A DNA stretch of 64,000 bases from assembly GCF_019218635.1 (NCBI RefSeq), contig NZ_JAHUZB010000007.1, positions 1 through 64,000 of the forward strand. Direction: 5' to 3'. The first letter of the stretch is position 1. Each line of letters starts with the position of its first letter. The notes under the pieces are model-generated. The model made no database searches and was not told the origin of the DNA. It saw only the letters and a list, made by a program, of their open reading frames with translations. Origin of the DNA: Enterococcus alishanensis. Its GTDB lineage: Bacteria > Bacillota > Bacilli > Lactobacillales > Enterococcaceae. The position numbers and the translations under genes are program-made. Positions 53,532-62,345 of the stretch are shown here, in pieces.

Positions 53532-56138
53532 TTAGCTTACTTTATAAGATTTTCCTAAATTCAGATTCTTTTCTTTTTGACCAAACAATCCTAAGCGTTT
53601 CTTCACTTCCACATATACCAGCGGCATAATTGAAAGTATAGCGACTAAAATCCAGCTTAATCCAGATATATTGGTTAATCCGAAAACACTGCCGACACTT
53701 GGCGTAATAACTACTAGCATCAGAATAATTGAACCGGCAATTGTGGTCGTTAACAACAGTTTATTACTTAAAATACCTAGTTTAAAAATGGATCGTTTAC
53801 TTCGGCAATTATACATATGAACAATCGTTGTCAAACCAAGCACTAAGAAAATCATGCTATTATTTCCAGCAAACAAGTTGGTATATTTGGCTGCCACCAC
53901 AGCAATCAAACTTAACACTGTAAAGACAATCGAAATATCGACAATATTTTTCAACAAGCCACCAGCAAAAATACTGGTGCCTTTTTTGATTGGTTGACGT
54001 GTCATAATATCATCATCAGCCGGTTCCACACACAAACTAAAACCAGGAATGCCGTCTGCCACCACTTTAATCAATAATAACTGGATCGCTGTTACCGGCG
54101 CTCCCCAACCAGCTAATAGAGAAATCAATACAATCGACAAGGCAGAAATATTACAACCCAGCATCGCATAAAGTGATTTACGTATATTACTATAGACCCG
54201 ACGTCCTTCTTTAATCGCATCAACAATTGTCGCGAAGTTATCATCCAATAAAACCATATCGGCTGCTTCTTTCGCAACCTCTGTTCCGCCACCCATAGCG
54301 ATACCAACATCAGCTGCTTTTAAAGCGGGCGCATCATTTACACCGTCGCCAGTCATTCCCACTACTTCATTATTTTGTTGTAAGGCTTTAACGATTCGAA
54401 TTTTATCTTCTGGTGATGTTCGAGCAAAAACACTGTATTGATCAATTTGTTGATTTAGATCTTCGTCAGATAGCTTTGCCAAATCGGCCCCAGTCATGGC
54501 TTTTTGGCCATCGGTTAAAATATTGACTTGACGAGCGATTTTTTTAGCAGTAAGCAAATGGTCGCCGGTAATCATAATTGTCCGAATACCAGCTTTTTTA
54601 GCCATTGCAACTGCGGGGGCGCTTTCTGCTCTGGCAGGATCGATAATACCAATAAACCCACCAAAAGTTAGCTCATTTTCTAATTGATCAGTTGTGAAAT
54701 CTTGTGGATTGGTTGACCAAAATTTATAGCCTAAAGCCAATACTCGGTAAGCATCAGCCGCTAATTCATCGTGGATAGCCACAGCTTCTTGCGGCTGATC
54801 TTGAAATTTCAGCCGGTCAAAAGCACCTTTGGTAATCGATAGGAAACCGTCATCGACTTGATAAACCACCGTCATTTGCTTACGACTGGAATCAAAAGGA
54901 ACTTCTTTAATTTTTTGGTAATCCGCCATAAAGGTTTCCACTTCGGAATAAGTAAATTGATTTTGCGTTAATTTGTTAATGGCTAATTCAGTCGGATTGC
55001 CAGTTTCTCGATCACTAGCTAAATAGAAATATTGGATTAATTTTTTTTCGTCAGCTGATAAAGTTTCGTCAACTTTTTTAAGTCCCCCATCTGGCAGCCA
55101 AACTTTTTTTACGGTCATTTTATTTTGTGTAATCGTACCGGTTTTATCTGAACAAATAACTGATAAGTTTCCGACAGTTTCAACTGCCATTGGTGTGCGA
55201 ACGATAGTATTTTTCTTAGCCATATTGCTCATACCGTAAGATAAAGAAATCGTAACCACGACCGGTAAAACTTCCGGAATTGCCGCCACAGACATAGAAA
55301 TAGCAATCATCAAAATTTCTGTCAAAGGATAACCACGCAACAAACCAATCACTATCGCTAATAAGCCGGCAAAAATAGCAACCGCACCTAAGATTTTTCC
55401 TAGCTTTTGCATTCTGACTTGTAATGGAGCTGGTTTTACTTCTTCTGTTTGTAGTAAATTAGAAATTTTTCCGATTTCCGTTTTATCAGCAGTTTCAGTA
55501 ACAATCATTTCCGCCTTGCCGCTAGTTACCAGTGAGCCGGAAAACACGCGGTCCTTACGATCACCTAAAGACGCATCAGCTGCTGAAAATTGATTTGGAT
55601 TTTTTTCGCTAGGCTCGCTTTCTCCAGTTAAGAAAGATTCATCAACTAAAAAGTCCGTAGCCGAAACTAAAACGCCATCGGCTGGTACGCGATCGCCGAC
55701 TCCTAAAAGAACAATATCACCGGGAACAATTTTAGTACTGTCGATTGTTTCCGTTCCCTCTACTCGTTTGACTTTTGCTTGCGGAATACTGAATGATTTT
55801 AATTTATCCATCGATTTTTCGGCTTTTTTTTGTTGATTAATCGATAGATATAAGTTTAATAAGACAATCCCGAAAATAACAATCGGTTCGGTTAAATCAT
55901 CAGGATGATTGGTGAGCGCCACGTAAGTCGATAGGGCTGTCGCAATCAGTAAAATGATAATCGTGATGTCTTTTAAAGCATCAATTAAATATTGCAGGAA
56001 GGACTTAGGCTGTTTTTCCGGCAGACGGTTTTCACCATATTCAGCGAGCCTATTTTCGACATCGGCTTGACTGAGTCCGTTAGCGACCTTCGTTTGATAC
56101 TGACTTTCATAAGTCAGAATTTTTTTAGCAATTTCCAT
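53532..56138 (-). CDS. P-type cation-transporting ATPase (P2, Ca/Mn type)
   Basis: An 868-aa ATPase with the full set of motifs: FLTGESEPSE (actuator), ICSDKTGTITQNKM (phosphorylation Asp), MITGDHLLTAKKIA, GDGVNDAPAL, and ten membrane helices. AAIPEVLPVV in helix 4 places it in the SERCA/PacL-like P2 group, so Ca or Mn export is likely. The length is normal. AGGAG precedes the ATG. A 135-base leader with a promoter, three-way-junction structure and terminator hairpin suggests control by RNA, plausibly by the metal itself. Confidence 0.9.
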   Translation of the reverse strand: MEIAKKILTYESQYQTKVANGLSQADVENRLAEYGENRLPEKQPKSFLQYLIDALKDITIIILLIATALSTYVALTNHPDDLTEPIVIFGIVLLNLYLSINQQKKAEKSMDKLKSFSIPQAKVKRVEGTETIDSTKIVPGDIVLLGVGDRVPADGVLVSATDFLVDESFLTGESEPSEKNPNQFSAADASLGDRKDRVFSGSLVTSGKAEMIVTETADKTEIGKISNLLQTEEVKPAPLQVRMQKLGKILGAVAIFAGLLAIVIGLLRGYPLTEILMIAISMSVAAIPEVLPVVVTISLSYGMSNMAKKNTIVRTPMAVETVGNLSVICSDKTGTITQNKMTVKKVWLPDGGLKKVDETLSADEKKLIQYFYLASDRETGNPTELAINKLTQNQFTYSEVETFMADYQKIKEVPFDSSRKQMTVVYQVDDGFLSITKGAFDRLKFQDQPQEAVAIHDELAADAYRVLALGYKFWSTNPQDFTTDQLENELTFGGFIGIIDPARAESAPAVAMAKKAGIRTIMITGDHLLTAKKIARQVNILTDGQKAMTGADLAKLSDEDLNQQIDQYSVFARTSPEDKIRIVKALQQNNEVVGMTGDGVNDAPALKAADVGIAMGGGTEVAKEAADMVLLDDNFATIVDAIKEGRRVYSNIRKSLYAMLGCNISALSIVLISLLAGWGAPVTAIQLLLIKVVADGIPGFSLCVEPADDDIMTRQPIKKGTSIFAGGLLKNIVDISIVFTVLSLIAVVAAKYTNLFAGNNSMIFLVLGLTTIVHMYNCRSKRSIFKLGILSNKLLLTTTIAGSIILMLVVITPSVGSVFGLTNISGLSWILVAILSIMPLVYVEVKKRLGLFGQKEKNLNLGKSYKVS

Positions 56139-56164
56139 GTTAAAAAACTCCTGTAATAAATATT

Positions 56165-56274
56165 TACTAAATAAAAAAGGCCAGGGAAATCAACCTTAAA
56201 GCCTAGGGTTGATCTCTCTGACCGTAATTGAAACTCTTCCGGCGAACAGTTTCAAGTCATCTATTTAGTATGTG
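56165..56274 (-). ncRNA. Riboswitch-like leader with terminator, upstream of the P-type ATPase
   Basis: Minus-strand RNA starting near 56274. A closing stem pairs UACUAAAUA (56262-56270) with UAUUUAGUA (56165-56173). Inside are a perfect eight-bp hairpin UUGAAACU/AGUUUCAA (56228-56255) and a long hairpin, GGUCAG/CUGGCC around AUCAACC/GGUUGAU (56179-56223), followed directly by six U, a terminator. The closing stem would use bases next to the U-run, so stem formation and termination compete. I could not match it to yybP-ykoY, M-box, NiCo or other classes I know. Confidence 0.6.
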
Positions 56275-56280
56275 CCACTA

Positions 56281-56309
56281 TTATTAGCACAGATTTTTGA
56301 GGGAGTCAA
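56281..56309 (-). promoter_or_regulatory. Promoter of the leader and P-type ATPase
   Basis: Minus-strand TTGACT and TAATAA 17 bases apart. Transcription would start just before the structured element. Confidence 0.7.
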
Positions 56310-56440
56310 ATTATTTCAAAAAAATCTCGACTCTCACAAATAGTGATTTACCCTCCGCTGATTTTGTGGTAACGTTTTTGTAGGTGTGTTTTAATTAGGA
56401 TCAATAGTTACAATTAATATTTTAGGAAGGAATTGATGAT

Positions 56441-57619
56441 TTGAAAAAAATATTATTGAGTGTTTTTGGTATCTTAGCAGCAATAAGTTGCTTTAGCTCT
56501 TCAGCATCAGCTGCCAACCAGGGCAGTCAAAAAATGTATCGGATGTATAATCCAAATTCAGGCGAACATTTTTATACAGCCAACTTAGGGGAACGAGATA
56601 ATTTAGTGAATCTCGGCTGGAATTATGAAGGCATCGGTTGGGTTGCCCCACAAGCGAGTGATCAACCAGTTTATCGGATGTACAATGAAAATGCCAGCGA
56701 TCATCATTATACTTTATCCCGCGGAGAAGCAGATTATTTAGTTGAACAAGGTTGGAAAGATGAAGGCATCGGTTGGTATTCTTCGGAAACAGAAGAATTA
56801 GCCATTTATCGTGCCTATAACCCAAATGCTGTATCTGGCTCCCACCATTATACTTATGATAAAAATGAAATTAATTCTTTAGTTGATGTTGGATGGAAGG
56901 ATGAAGCAATTGGCTGGTATGGTATCAGTGAACCAACCTATGATGGAGAAAGCATCCATAGTATCAATCGTTTAACTAACCGACACGGTCGTGTGTCTAA
57001 CACAGACATTTTAAATGCAGCTCAAACTGGCAATTCAAGTGTCGTTGGCAATACCGCAAATTATGCCAATTTAGTAGCTACTTTAAAAACAGAAGTAAAA
57101 ACTAACTATGGCACCTATTACGAAATTGCTTTTCCTGATACAGCGATTGGTTGGGTCGAAGCTAGTGCAATTACTGAGGTAAAAGATTACTGGCGCTATA
57201 CAACCGGCGGACCTTATCCTAGTTTAGCTGTGCCGAATTTGAATATTGAAGTCTCTTATAATAACAAACGGACATATATCAAATCAGGCGCTGACGTAAT
57301 TTACACTATGCTTTCTCAAAATGTTAATTCAAAATATCAAGCCTTAACTGGCAATTATCAGATCAACGGTTATCGCGCAGATACTTTTTGGAGTCTTTGG
57401 GGCGGAGCAAACTATGCAGTTGGTTGGCAAGATGCCTTATATCTTTTCCATAGTGTGCCAATTACTTCAAAAAACGGTCCTTATGATGCGTCTTCAGGTG
57501 AACGATTAGGCGTCGTAGGTGACGGGGTTTCAGCTGGTTGTGTTATCTTATCTGTAGAAGATTCCAAATGGTTGTACGAAAATATTCCAACTGGAACACC
57601 AGTGAATATTCATTGGTAA
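56441..57619 (+). CDS. Secreted L,D-transpeptidase (YkuD) with three DUF5648 repeats
   Basis: A 392-aa exported protein. TTG start nine bases after GGAAGGA; signal peptide ending SASA near residue 27. Three DUF5648 repeats follow (MYRMYNPNSGEHFYT; VYRMYNENASDHHYT; IYRAYNPNAVSGSHHYT, each with GW..EGIGW). The middle (about 165-240) is SH3-like. The C-terminal YkuD domain has His in YLFHSVPI and catalytic Cys in GVSAGCVIL. L,D-transpeptidases crosslink peptidoglycan or anchor proteins to it. Repeats at the N-terminus probably bind wall glycans. The same repeat type occurs in the inactive NlpC/P60 protein at 2585-3670. Confidence 0.85.
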   Translation: MKKILLSVFGILAAISCFSSSASAANQGSQKMYRMYNPNSGEHFYTANLGERDNLVNLGWNYEGIGWVAPQASDQPVYRMYNENASDHHYTLSRGEADYLVEQGWKDEGIGWYSSETEELAIYRAYNPNAVSGSHHYTYDKNEINSLVDVGWKDEAIGWYGISEPTYDGESIHSINRLTNRHGRVSNTDILNAAQTGNSSVVGNTANYANLVATLKTEVKTNYGTYYEIAFPDTAIGWVEASAITEVKDYWRYTTGGPYPSLAVPNLNIEVSYNNKRTYIKSGADVIYTMLSQNVNSKYQALTGNYQINGYRADTFWSLWGGANYAVGWQDALYLFHSVPITSKNGPYDASSGERLGVVGDGVSAGCVILSVEDSKWLYENIPTGTPVNIHW

Positions 57620-57661
57620 AATAGACAATTTCAACAATAAAAAATAGATACAGATGTTTAT

Positions 57662-57715
57662 AAAAAAGCGACCACTAAGTTAGACTTTTATGCTAACTTA
57701 AAGGGTCGCTTTATT
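57662..57715. terminator. Bidirectional terminator after the L,D-transpeptidase and polyol operon
   Basis: AAAGCGACC/GGTCGCTTT with CTAAGTTAG/CTAACTT inside forms a long stem between converging genes, with A- and T-rich flanks. Confidence 0.85.
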
Positions 57716-57732
57716 TTATTCAACTTCTATTT

Positions 57733-58713
57733 TTATGAAATTTTCTCTGCTAATTCCCGCATATATGCCACATCTTCTTTTGATAATTGGATGTCTAATG
57801 CTTTACTATTTTCATCTAATTCTTCGGGTGTGGTAGATCCACTCAAAACATTAATATTATCCCCTTGGGCTAAAATCCAAGCAATTGCTAAATTAGCAAT
57901 ACTGCAATCATATTTTTCACACAACGGCTGCCAAAGTTCAATCATATCCACTACTTTAGCTAGGTTTTCTGGCTCAAACCATTTCTTTCCATATCGGGCA
58001 GTCCCTTTTGGTGCTACATAATCTTTATCAATAGCGCCTGTTAAAATACCCATTTCTAATGGAGAATAAGCTTGTACAGTTACGCCATGTTCTTTGCATA
58101 ATGGCAGTAATTCCTCTTCAACTTGACGATCCAAAATACTATATTTCGCTTGGATAATATCCAATTGTCCCTGTTTTAAGTATTCTTTGACATGATCCAC
58201 ATCAACATTGGCCGCGCCGATTCCACGGATTTTGCCTTCAGCTTTCAATTCATTTAAAACTTCCATCGTTTCAGAAATTGGTGTAAAGAATGGCTCTACT
58301 GATTGCCAATGACTCATGTAAATATCAATATAATCTGTCTGTAAACGTTCTAAGCTCGACTCCACCTCTAAGCGAATCGATTCTTTTGAGAGATTTTTAT
58401 ATAATGATTGTTCACCAACCTTGTTGAAAAAAGCTCCCTCTCGTTCCCATGTAATCCCAAATTTAGTGATAACTGTGTATTTTTCACGGTTGCCTTTGAT
58501 AGCTTCACCGACAATTTTTTCACTGTTGCCAAAATTATAGCCTGGTGCCGTATCTAAAAAGTTTAAACCTAAATCTAAGGCATGTTGGATGGTTTTAATT
58601 GACTGTTCCTTATTATCTTTGTTGCCAAAGGCCGGTCCGCCACCAATCGCCCAAGTTCCTAAACCAATTCGTGAAACTTCCATGTCTGTTTTGCCTAATG
58701 TCATATTTTTCAA
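57733..58713 (-). CDS. Aldo/keto reductase
   Basis: A 326-aa NADPH oxidoreductase of the AKR superfamily. GLGTWAIGG near the start, FLDTAPGYNFGNSEKIVGEA with Asp and Tyr of the active site, ITKFG with Lys and IDIYMSHWQ with His form the tetrad. TTG 58713 follows GGTGGAG at good distance. Last gene of the MFS-ADH-PfkB-AKR operon, likely interconverting a sugar or polyol and its carbonyl form. Confidence 0.85.
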   Translation of the reverse strand: MKNMTLGKTDMEVSRIGLGTWAIGGGPAFGNKDNKEQSIKTIQHALDLGLNFLDTAPGYNFGNSEKIVGEAIKGNREKYTVITKFGITWEREGAFFNKVGEQSLYKNLSKESIRLEVESSLERLQTDYIDIYMSHWQSVEPFFTPISETMEVLNELKAEGKIRGIGAANVDVDHVKEYLKQGQLDIIQAKYSILDRQVEEELLPLCKEHGVTVQAYSPLEMGILTGAIDKDYVAPKGTARYGKKWFEPENLAKVVDMIELWQPLCEKYDCSIANLAIAWILAQGDNINVLSGSTTPEELDENSKALDIQLSKEDVAYMRELAEKIS

Positions 58714-58735
58714 GAGTTTTTCTCCACCTTCGTTT

Positions 58736-59686
58736 TTATTTATAGTTTTTAATCATTGTTTCTACTTGTTCACGATTTTTTACGCCAGCTGTTGCTCCGA
58801 GAGATTCGATTGACACAGCTGCGACAGCATTGCCAAAATATGCACATTCTTCAAAAGCTTTGTCTTGTAATAATTCAGCGATAAAACCAGAAACGAAATT
58901 ATCTCCCGCTCCAATCGTATCAATCTTGACATCACTGTCTTTTCTAAAGGCTGGTACAATTTTTTCTATTTTTGCATTTTTTAAATAGCAGCCTCGTTTT
59001 CCGATTTTTATTACCACATTTTTAACGCCTAAATCTAAGAATGTGTCAGCAATTTCGGCCAATTCAGACTTGCCGGTTAATTCTTCCGCTTCTTCTAAGT
59101 TAGGAAAGAAATAATCGACATATGATAAAGCCTCAGAAATATCAGCTAGACTTTCCCCTAAACGACTTTTCACCATATCAGCACAAATAATCATTTTTTC
59201 AGCCTGAGCTTTTTTAAATATCTTGACTAAAGCGTCATTATTTAACAAAGGATTGTTGAAAATACTTGCCAATGACAAAACTTTGGCGTCTTTTATCGCA
59301 GTCAAATCAATATCATCAATACTCATTTTCCATAAACTACCATTGCGATTAGTTACAAAAGTTCGCTCACCATCTTCTCTCACCATGCCGATATTTAAAG
59401 ATGTGGTCAATTTAGGATCGACCGTTAGATGATCGGTAATAATCTGATTTTCCTTGGCAAATTCTTGAATAAACATGCCGGCACCATCGTTGCCTACTGC
59501 ACTCATCAAGGAAACCCGGTTGCCTAAACGGGTAATAATTGTTGCTTCATTAATTGCATCGCCGCCAATTTTCATGGAAATATCGTCTAACGGATAAGAA
59601 ACTTCTTTAAAAATAAAATCTCCCACCGGATATAAAGGAATATCCACAATTGCGGCACCAATACAAATTACATCCACCTTACTCAT
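58736..59686 (-). CDS. PfkB-family carbohydrate kinase
   Basis: A 316-aa ribokinase/fructokinase-type kinase. The N-terminal IGGDAINEA segment binds sugar; the C-terminal signature DTIGAGDNFVSGF carries the catalytic Asp. In the operon it follows the zinc dehydrogenase by 16 bp and probably phosphorylates the ketose formed from the imported polyol or sugar. The exact sugar is unknown. Confidence 0.85.
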   Translation of the reverse strand: MSKVDVICIGAAIVDIPLYPVGDFIFKEVSYPLDDISMKIGGDAINEATIITRLGNRVSLMSAVGNDGAGMFIQEFAKENQIITDHLTVDPKLTTSLNIGMVREDGERTFVTNRNGSLWKMSIDDIDLTAIKDAKVLSLASIFNNPLLNNDALVKIFKKAQAEKMIICADMVKSRLGESLADISEALSYVDYFFPNLEEAEELTGKSELAEIADTFLDLGVKNVVIKIGKRGCYLKNAKIEKIVPAFRKDSDVKIDTIGAGDNFVSGFIAELLQDKAFEECAYFGNAVAAVSIESLGATAGVKNREQVETMIKNYK

Positions 59687-59702
59687 TCAGTTCAACTCTT
59701 TT

Positions 59703-60752
59703 CTAATCTAATTTCGCCACACGAATAACACCCTTGATCAAATCACTCTTATTATTTACTGAGAATTCAAAAGCTTCTTGCGTATCTTGATAGTCAAAAT
59801 ATTTATCCGCCATCGACAATACATCAAATTTTCCACTAGCAATCATACTGATGGTTTTCGGATAATCGTTAGCATAACGGAATACTGTTTGAATCGAAAC
59901 TTCTCGATTAATTTTCAAGAAATCAACAGGTGTATCTCCTGGAATTGTCCCAACGATCAAAATTTTACCGCGACGTTTGACTAATTCTAATGCCATTTTA
60001 GCCGTTGGAATCGCACCTGCTGTTTCGTAAACCACGTCGGCGCCATATTGCCCAACAACTTCTTTGACTTTTTCCACTAAATTATCTTCTCGACCATCAA
60101 AAATTGCCGTAGCGCCTAGTTCTTTAGCTTTATCTAGACGATTTTGTAAGACATCAATCACAACAATTTCCGCAGCACCCATTAATTTAGTTGCTTGCAC
60201 CGTCATTAAACCAATACAACCGGAGCCTAAAATTACGACTTTTTTTCCTAATAAGTCTCCCGCCATTTCACCAGCGTGAATGCCGACAGCTGCTGGCTCT
60301 ACTAAAGCACCTTCCACCATTGTCATCTTGTCTGGTAATAAATAAGTCATATCTTCTGGATGAGTTAAATAATTAGTCAAAGCGCCTTTATAATTTGGCT
60401 GTGTCGCCATAAAGTCAACAACTGGACAAACATTATAGTGACCTTCTAGACAAAATTCACACTTGTAACAAGGCACGCCAGGCTCGATACATACACGATC
60501 ACCAACTTTAAATTTGGTAACATCGGCACCCACTTTTTCAACAACGCCTGCCATTTCATGACCTAAGCCAATCGTTTGATTGGGATCTTTTGGTGGAATG
60601 TAAGGACCATGCTGGAAGCCGTGGACATCTGAACCACAGATTCCGACATCACCAACTTTGATTAAAACCTCGTGGGCTTTTGGTTCGGGTGTTGCGGTTT
60701 CTTTGATAATCATTTTTCCTGGATGCTCTAAAATTGCTACTGTATTTTTCAT
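59703..60752 (-). CDS. Zinc-dependent alcohol/polyol dehydrogenase
   Basis: A 349-aa medium-chain dehydrogenase of the sorbitol/L-threonine dehydrogenase type. Catalytic zinc Cys in GICGSDVHGF, GHEMAGVVEKVG, four structural-zinc Cys in CYKCEFCLEGHYNVC, and the Rossmann motif VILGSGCIGLM. AAAGGAG precedes the ATG. In a MFS-ADH-PfkB-AKR operon it most likely oxidises a polyol to a ketose. Confidence 0.85.
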   Translation of the reverse strand: MKNTVAILEHPGKMIIKETATPEPKAHEVLIKVGDVGICGSDVHGFQHGPYIPPKDPNQTIGLGHEMAGVVEKVGADVTKFKVGDRVCIEPGVPCYKCEFCLEGHYNVCPVVDFMATQPNYKGALTNYLTHPEDMTYLLPDKMTMVEGALVEPAAVGIHAGEMAGDLLGKKVVILGSGCIGLMTVQATKLMGAAEIVVIDVLQNRLDKAKELGATAIFDGREDNLVEKVKEVVGQYGADVVYETAGAIPTAKMALELVKRRGKILIVGTIPGDTPVDFLKINREVSIQTVFRYANDYPKTISMIASGKFDVLSMADKYFDYQDTQEAFEFSVNNKSDLIKGVIRVAKLD

Positions 60753-60779
60753 GTTTGACTTGCTCCTTTATAGTTAAAT

Positions 60780-62180
60780 TTATTTGATTGAACTAATGAT
60801 GGGTGTGACTAGTTGCTCCTTTGGGTCATCGATACTAATTTCCTCCACTGATTTCTTACGGGTTTCAATCCCGAAAATTGCTAGAATCAAGGCACAAAAT
60901 CCTAAAGCACAGCCTAAAACAATGAACACAGTGGTGACACTATAATTGGTTAAAATCCAAGCAATAATGTAAGGGATTACAATTGCAACAATTCGACCAA
61001 TCGAATTGGAAATACCTGAACCGCGCATCTTAGCTTTTGTCGGCCAAATTTCTGGTGCGTAAACTGCCGATGAAAAACTATTGTAAATATATAAAATAAA
61101 AATTAATAAAACACCAATAGCAATAATCCCAACTTCGGTTGTTTGTAAAGAATAAACATAGCCGAGTATAGCGATCAATAAAATCAAGCTGACCCCAAAC
61201 CATTTACGGGGAAATTTATCAACAATTAAAGTTGAAACAAACACGCCACAAGGTGCTCCCAGCATGATTAAGGTGGTCATCAATAAAGATTTCGAAATAT
61301 TGATACCACTATTGACGAAAATTGTCGGAATCCAAACTGTAATCGTATAAAGGGAAATATTCATCGCTACTAAAACCGTCGTTGCTACAATTGTCCGGAT
61401 GCCTAAAGCCCCTTTGAAGAATGATCCAAACGAAATTTTTTTCTCTACCCTGTTGGATGAAGTTCCATTACTGTCAGTTTCTAAATTCAGTGACGCTCCT
61501 TTTTCTTTTTCAATCCGAGTGACAACTTTGGTCACAATTTCTTCAGCTCGAGCTTCTTGATTATTTTCAGCACACCAGCGTGGTGATTCATCTAAAAATT
61601 TAGAAACTAAAATCAAAATAATAAAGGAGGCCGCTGAACCAACCACAAACATCGTTCGCCAACCTAGCGTCGGAATAATTAAGAAACTGGCTGATGCGGC
61701 AATCAATGGCGATAAATTTCCTAAAAATGAAATCCGCGCCGACCATTTACCACGGACATTTGCCGGAATAAATTCAGTGAAGGAAGCATAACCAATCACG
61801 ATGCCAGATCCCATCCCAATGCCCATCCCACCACGACAAACAATCAAGAAATAAATATTCGGCGAAAAGCTTGCTAGTAAAGAGAAAATCGCAAAAAGTA
61901 AAATGCTCAATTGGTAAGCTTTTTTTCGACCAAATCGATCACCAAAATTTCCACCAAACAAAGATCCGATGAAAAATCCGATCATCATAGCTGAAGAAAA
62001 TGCCGCATTTAAATAATTATTTGACCAACCGCTGGCTACCAAATCGGCTAAAATTGAACTGCCGGAAGAATTCAAGAAACCATTAATCTGTAATCCAAAG
62101 CCGATAAGCAAAAATACTTGCCAGTGCCATCTGGAGATCGGCAGCTGATCCAACTTTTTACCAATGTCTCTACTGTTCAT
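60780..62180 (-). CDS. MFS transporter (sugar or organic acid porter)
   Basis: A 466-aa transporter with twelve helices. GGNFGDRFGRKKAYQLS is the loop 2-3 signature and RGGMGIGMGSGIVIGYASFT the helix 4-5 region. The pattern (FTEFIPANVRGKW) fits the SV2/AAHS-like branch and sugar porters. AGGAGG precedes the ATG. First gene of the operon, it should import the substrate of the dehydrogenase. Controlled by a strong promoter with a cre box and possible DeoR site. Confidence 0.85.
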   Translation of the reverse strand: MNSRDIGKKLDQLPISRWHWQVFLLIGFGLQINGFLNSSGSSILADLVASGWSNNYLNAAFSSAMMIGFFIGSLFGGNFGDRFGRKKAYQLSILLFAIFSLLASFSPNIYFLIVCRGGMGIGMGSGIVIGYASFTEFIPANVRGKWSARISFLGNLSPLIAASASFLIIPTLGWRTMFVVGSAASFIILILVSKFLDESPRWCAENNQEARAEEIVTKVVTRIEKEKGASLNLETDSNGTSSNRVEKKISFGSFFKGALGIRTIVATTVLVAMNISLYTITVWIPTIFVNSGINISKSLLMTTLIMLGAPCGVFVSTLIVDKFPRKWFGVSLILLIAILGYVYSLQTTEVGIIAIGVLLIFILYIYNSFSSAVYAPEIWPTKAKMRGSGISNSIGRIVAIVIPYIIAWILTNYSVTTVFIVLGCALGFCALILAIFGIETRKKSVEEISIDDPKEQLVTPIISSIK

Positions 62181-62196
62181 GATTGACCCTCCTGTT

Positions 62197-62211
62197 TGTT
62201 TACGCTTTCAT
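62197..62211 (-). promoter_or_regulatory. cre box of the polyol operon
   Basis: Minus-strand ATGAAAGCGTAAACA matches all fixed positions of WTGNAANCGNWNNCW. It lies just after the likely transcription start, a repressing position. Confidence 0.75.
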
Positions 62212-62222
62212 TTGATATCTAT

Positions 62223-62251
62223 ATATTACTTCAACAAAACCAAACTGTCAA
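62223..62251 (-). promoter_or_regulatory. Promoter of the MFS-ADH-PfkB-AKR operon
   Basis: Minus-strand TTGACA and TAATAT exactly 17 bases apart. Confidence 0.75.
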
Positions 62252-62269
62252 TATAAACCACAAAATTTT

Positions 62270-62282
62270 CTTTGAAACAAAG
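62270..62282. promoter_or_regulatory. Possible DeoR operator
   Basis: CTTTGAAACAAAG is a 13-bp palindrome upstream of the operon promoter. A related CTTTGTTTCA lies at 63122-63131, just before the deoR gene, so the DeoR protein may bind both. Confidence 0.4.
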
Positions 62283-62297
62283 ATTAAATTTTAAAAA

Positions 62298-62331
62298 CAA
62301 AAAAAGAACCAGTTTTATAACTAGTTCTTTT
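62298..62331 (-). terminator. Terminator of the deoR gene
   Basis: AAAGAACCAGTT/AACTAGTTCTTT stem with one wobble and seven T on the minus strand. Confidence 0.8.
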
Positions 62332-62345
62332 CTCGTATTTATTCT

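Noticed and set aside
56139-56274. yybP-ykoY Mn riboswitch upstream of the P-type ATPase
   Set aside because: The AGGGGAGUAGC and GACAUACUC loops I expect for that class are absent; kept as an unclassified leader.
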